From Solirubrobacter pauli (GTDB lineage: Bacteria; Actinomycetota; Thermoleophilia; Solirubrobacterales; Solirubrobacteraceae), in the NCBI RefSeq assembly GCF_003633755.1, contig NZ_RBIL01000001.1:62001-126000 (forward strand): DNA of 64,000 bases. The letters are read 5' to 3'. Shown piece after piece: positions 62,638-64,000 of this stretch. Under the pieces are notes generated by a model, which searched no databases, was not told where the DNA came from, and saw nothing but the letters and a program-made list of their open reading frames with translations. The position numbers were made by a program, and so were the translations under genes. Within the stretch, counting starts at the first letter, position 1, and each line of letters begins with the position of its first letter.

Positions 62638-64000
62638 TCATGGGTTCGTCGTCGACAGCGTGAAGGTCACCGTCTTCGCGTAGGTGCCGGTGCGCAGCGG
62701 CTCCTTCTCCCCGATCGCCTGCTTGAGGCCGAGCGTGACCTCGTCGCGGGAGACGGGCGCCGCGTACGTGCGCAGCGTCGTCGGCGTGGACGTGACGGGC
62801 GCGTACGTGCCGTCGCCCGCGCGGACCTGCAGCGGCTGGGCGAGCGTGTAGGAGCCGTTGACGAGCCGGCCCGGCGCGGTGGTCGCGGTGTCGGCCACGG
62901 ACAGCGCCGCGTCACCCGCGGTGGAGGTGACGGTCGCGGTCGTGGTGGCGAGGTAGTCCTGCGCCACGCCGGCGACGAACGGCGCGAACACGGCCGGCAG
63001 GCCGAGCGTCAGGCCGAGCTGCGGCGGCACGGTGCCGGAGACCACGCCCGGCGTGGTCGCCTCGCGGTACGGCGCGGCGATCCGGCCCGGCGAGCCGGTC
63101 TCGCCCGCCACCGTCCACGCGCCGTTGACACCGGCCACGCTGAGCTTGACGCCGTCGACGTTCTCGAACGTGAACCCGGTCACGGCGGGGCCGAAGCTGA
63201 AGCCGCTCACGCGCGTGCCCGAGGCGTCGAACACGTTGACGGCGTCGCCGTCCGTCGACAGGCCGATGCCCGAGCCGCTGTAGAAGCCGATCTTGATCTC
63301 CGGGCCGAGCTGCCAGGAGGCGCGCAGCGCCGCCGCCGTGGCGGCCGTGCCCTCGACGAACAGGACCGACTCACCCGGCGCGATCGACGTGACGCCGTTC
63401 AGCGCGAGCGCCGAGGCGAACGCGTTGGAGCTGTCGTCGACCTTCCAGCCGCTGACGTCCACGGCCGTCGTACCGCGGTTGGTCACCTCGAACCAGTCGG
63501 CGCGGTACGGGCTGTTGCCCGAGCTCCACGGCGACGCCTCGGTCACCGCGATCGTGGACACGCTCACCGTCAGCGTCGCGCTCGTCGCGTCCGGCGTCGC
63601 GCCCACGGAGACGTCGTCGACGGTCACCGCCACGCTGATGCTCACGCGGTCCAGCGGGGCGCCGGCCTTCAGGTACAGGGCGGTGCCGTCGAGCTCGAAG
63701 AACGCCGCGTCGGCGCCGGCCACCGCCAGCGTGTTGGTGCCCTGGCCGTCGTCGGAGACGGACACGTCGGCGATCTTCACGCGCGTCGCGGTGCTCGACA
63801 CCGACGTCACGGCGTTGGTCAGCGCCACGCCGGTCGGCGCGGCGTTCGGGCCGCTCGCGGGCGCGTACACCCACAGCTGCGGATGGTCGACGTCGCCGCC
63901 GCCGTTCTCGTTGGTGACGTAGATGCGGCCGGCGCGGTCCATGGTCACGCCCTCGTGCCCCTCGTCAGCGCTGCCGACCGTCAACGAGCTCGTGACCGTG
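62638..64000 (-). CDS. Large secreted protein with lamin-tail domain, partial (5' end outside window)
   Basis: The frame is open to the window edge; ~454 residues are visible. The start of the visible part (EGVTMDRAGRIYVTNENGGG) resembles an SdiA-regulated/esterase-like propeller end. A cadherin-like segment follows (VSVSDDGQGTNTLAVAGADA), then a lamin-tail domain (SPYRADWFEVTNRGTTAVDV, SGWKVDDSSN, SIAPGESVLFVEG). The last ~125 residues match the C-terminal domain of the amidase at 7344, ending in the same LSTTNP. It is probably secreted and surface-held. TTG at 63984 could be mistaken for a start, but the frame continues beyond it. Confidence 0.75.
   Translation of the reverse strand, partial: TVTSSLTVGSADEGHEGVTMDRAGRIYVTNENGGGDVDHPQLWVYAPASGPNAAPTGVALTNAVTSVSSTATRVKIADVSVSDDGQGTNTLAVAGADAAFFELDGTALYLKAGAPLDRVSISVAVTVDDVSVGATPDATSATLTVSVSTIAVTEASPWSSGNSPYRADWFEVTNRGTTAVDVSGWKVDDSSNAFASALALNGVTSIAPGESVLFVEGTAATAAALRASWQLGPEIKIGFYSGSGIGLSTDGDAVNVFDASGTRVSGFSFGPAVTGFTFENVDGVKLSVAGVNGAWTVAGETGSPGRIAAPYREATTPGVVSGTVPPQLGLTLGLPAVFAPFVAGVAQDYLATTTATVTSTAGDAALSVADTATTAPGRLVNGSYTLAQPLQVRAGDGTYAPVTSTPTTLRTYAAPVSRDEVTLGLKQAIGEKEPLRTGTYAKTVTFTLSTTNP

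Noticed and set aside
1-64000. CRISPR arrays, tRNA or rRNA genes, integrases, transposases
   Set aside because: No evenly spaced direct repeats with unique spacers, no cloverleaf with a GTTCGAATC-type arm, no rRNA-like stretch and no DDE or tyrosine recombinase product were seen. Detection by eye could miss a degenerate tRNA.

Overview
The window is very GC-rich, with strong G/C at third codon positions, and uses many GTG and some TTG starts. The gene set includes DUF1707 and CGNR proteins, AIM24, an ECF sigma/anti-sigma pair, many secreted multidomain proteins of the 'conserved repeat' type, PD40 propellers and PQQ-type sugar dehydrogenases. Together these point to a soil actinobacterium of the class Thermoleophilia (Solirubrobacter/Conexibacter-like). 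That placement is inferred from gene content; no rRNA or tRNA gene was recognised. Many genes appear leaderless, with a TANNNT -10 box 6-8 nt before the start codon.

Layout. 1-7.3 kb: the end of an amino-acid permease, a class-C beta-lactamase-like hydrolase, an unknown protein, a MarR regulator, a secreted FKBP isomerase, VanZ, AIM24 and GlsB-type proteins, and a 2-oxoglutarate/Fe(II) oxygenase. 7.3-15.4 kb: a 962-residue secreted amidase with a structured 5' leader, an SRPBCC-PD40-YceI cluster divergent from its likely TetR regulator, and a 708-residue secreted PKD protein. 15.5-24 kb: LysR/hydrolase/oxidoreductase, CGNR protein/MFS/DUF808, and an MFS exporter divergent from a PadR regulator. 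24-26 kb: a tightly packed reverse-strand array of paralogous membrane proteins that includes truncated copies. 26-31.6 kb: two tandem paralogous secreted sugar-dehydrogenase/PKD/LamG proteins. 31.6-39 kb: MerR/LarA, a pair of 57-residue proteins, an epimerase and MarR sharing a 29-bp palindrome, a DnaJ-domain protein, and sigma/anti-sigma with a secreted propeller protein.

39-50.8 kb is an 11.8-kb run of four genes joined by 4-nt start/stop overlaps and closed by a hairpin. They encode a secreted PD40/Calx-beta protein, two large secreted paralogues (related to the 708-residue protein at 13-15 kb) and an LCAT-like lipase with two hydrolase modules. It looks like one co-translated secreted or cell-surface system of unknown role.

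50.8-64 kb contains decay and accessory genes: a frameshifted rlmN-type gene, a badly broken benzoylformate decarboxylase pseudogene, an APH-type kinase, two DUF1707 paralogues, an ASCH protein, a DUF11-type secreted protein coupled to an L,D-transpeptidase, a frameshifted gene after a SpoIIAA-like protein, a signal-peptidase-like protein lacking its catalytic residues, a DUF6518-like membrane protein, and a partial secreted lamin-tail-domain protein. That last protein shares its C-terminal domain with the amidase.

The most unusual nucleotide feature is a dispersed repeat. Two copies of 248 bp (60039 and 61682) differ at one base, and a diverged ~116-bp copy lies at 34377. Each ends in the same 10-bp-stem hairpin just beyond the stop codon of a reverse-strand gene, so it may be a terminator module, a non-coding RNA or a small mobile repeat.
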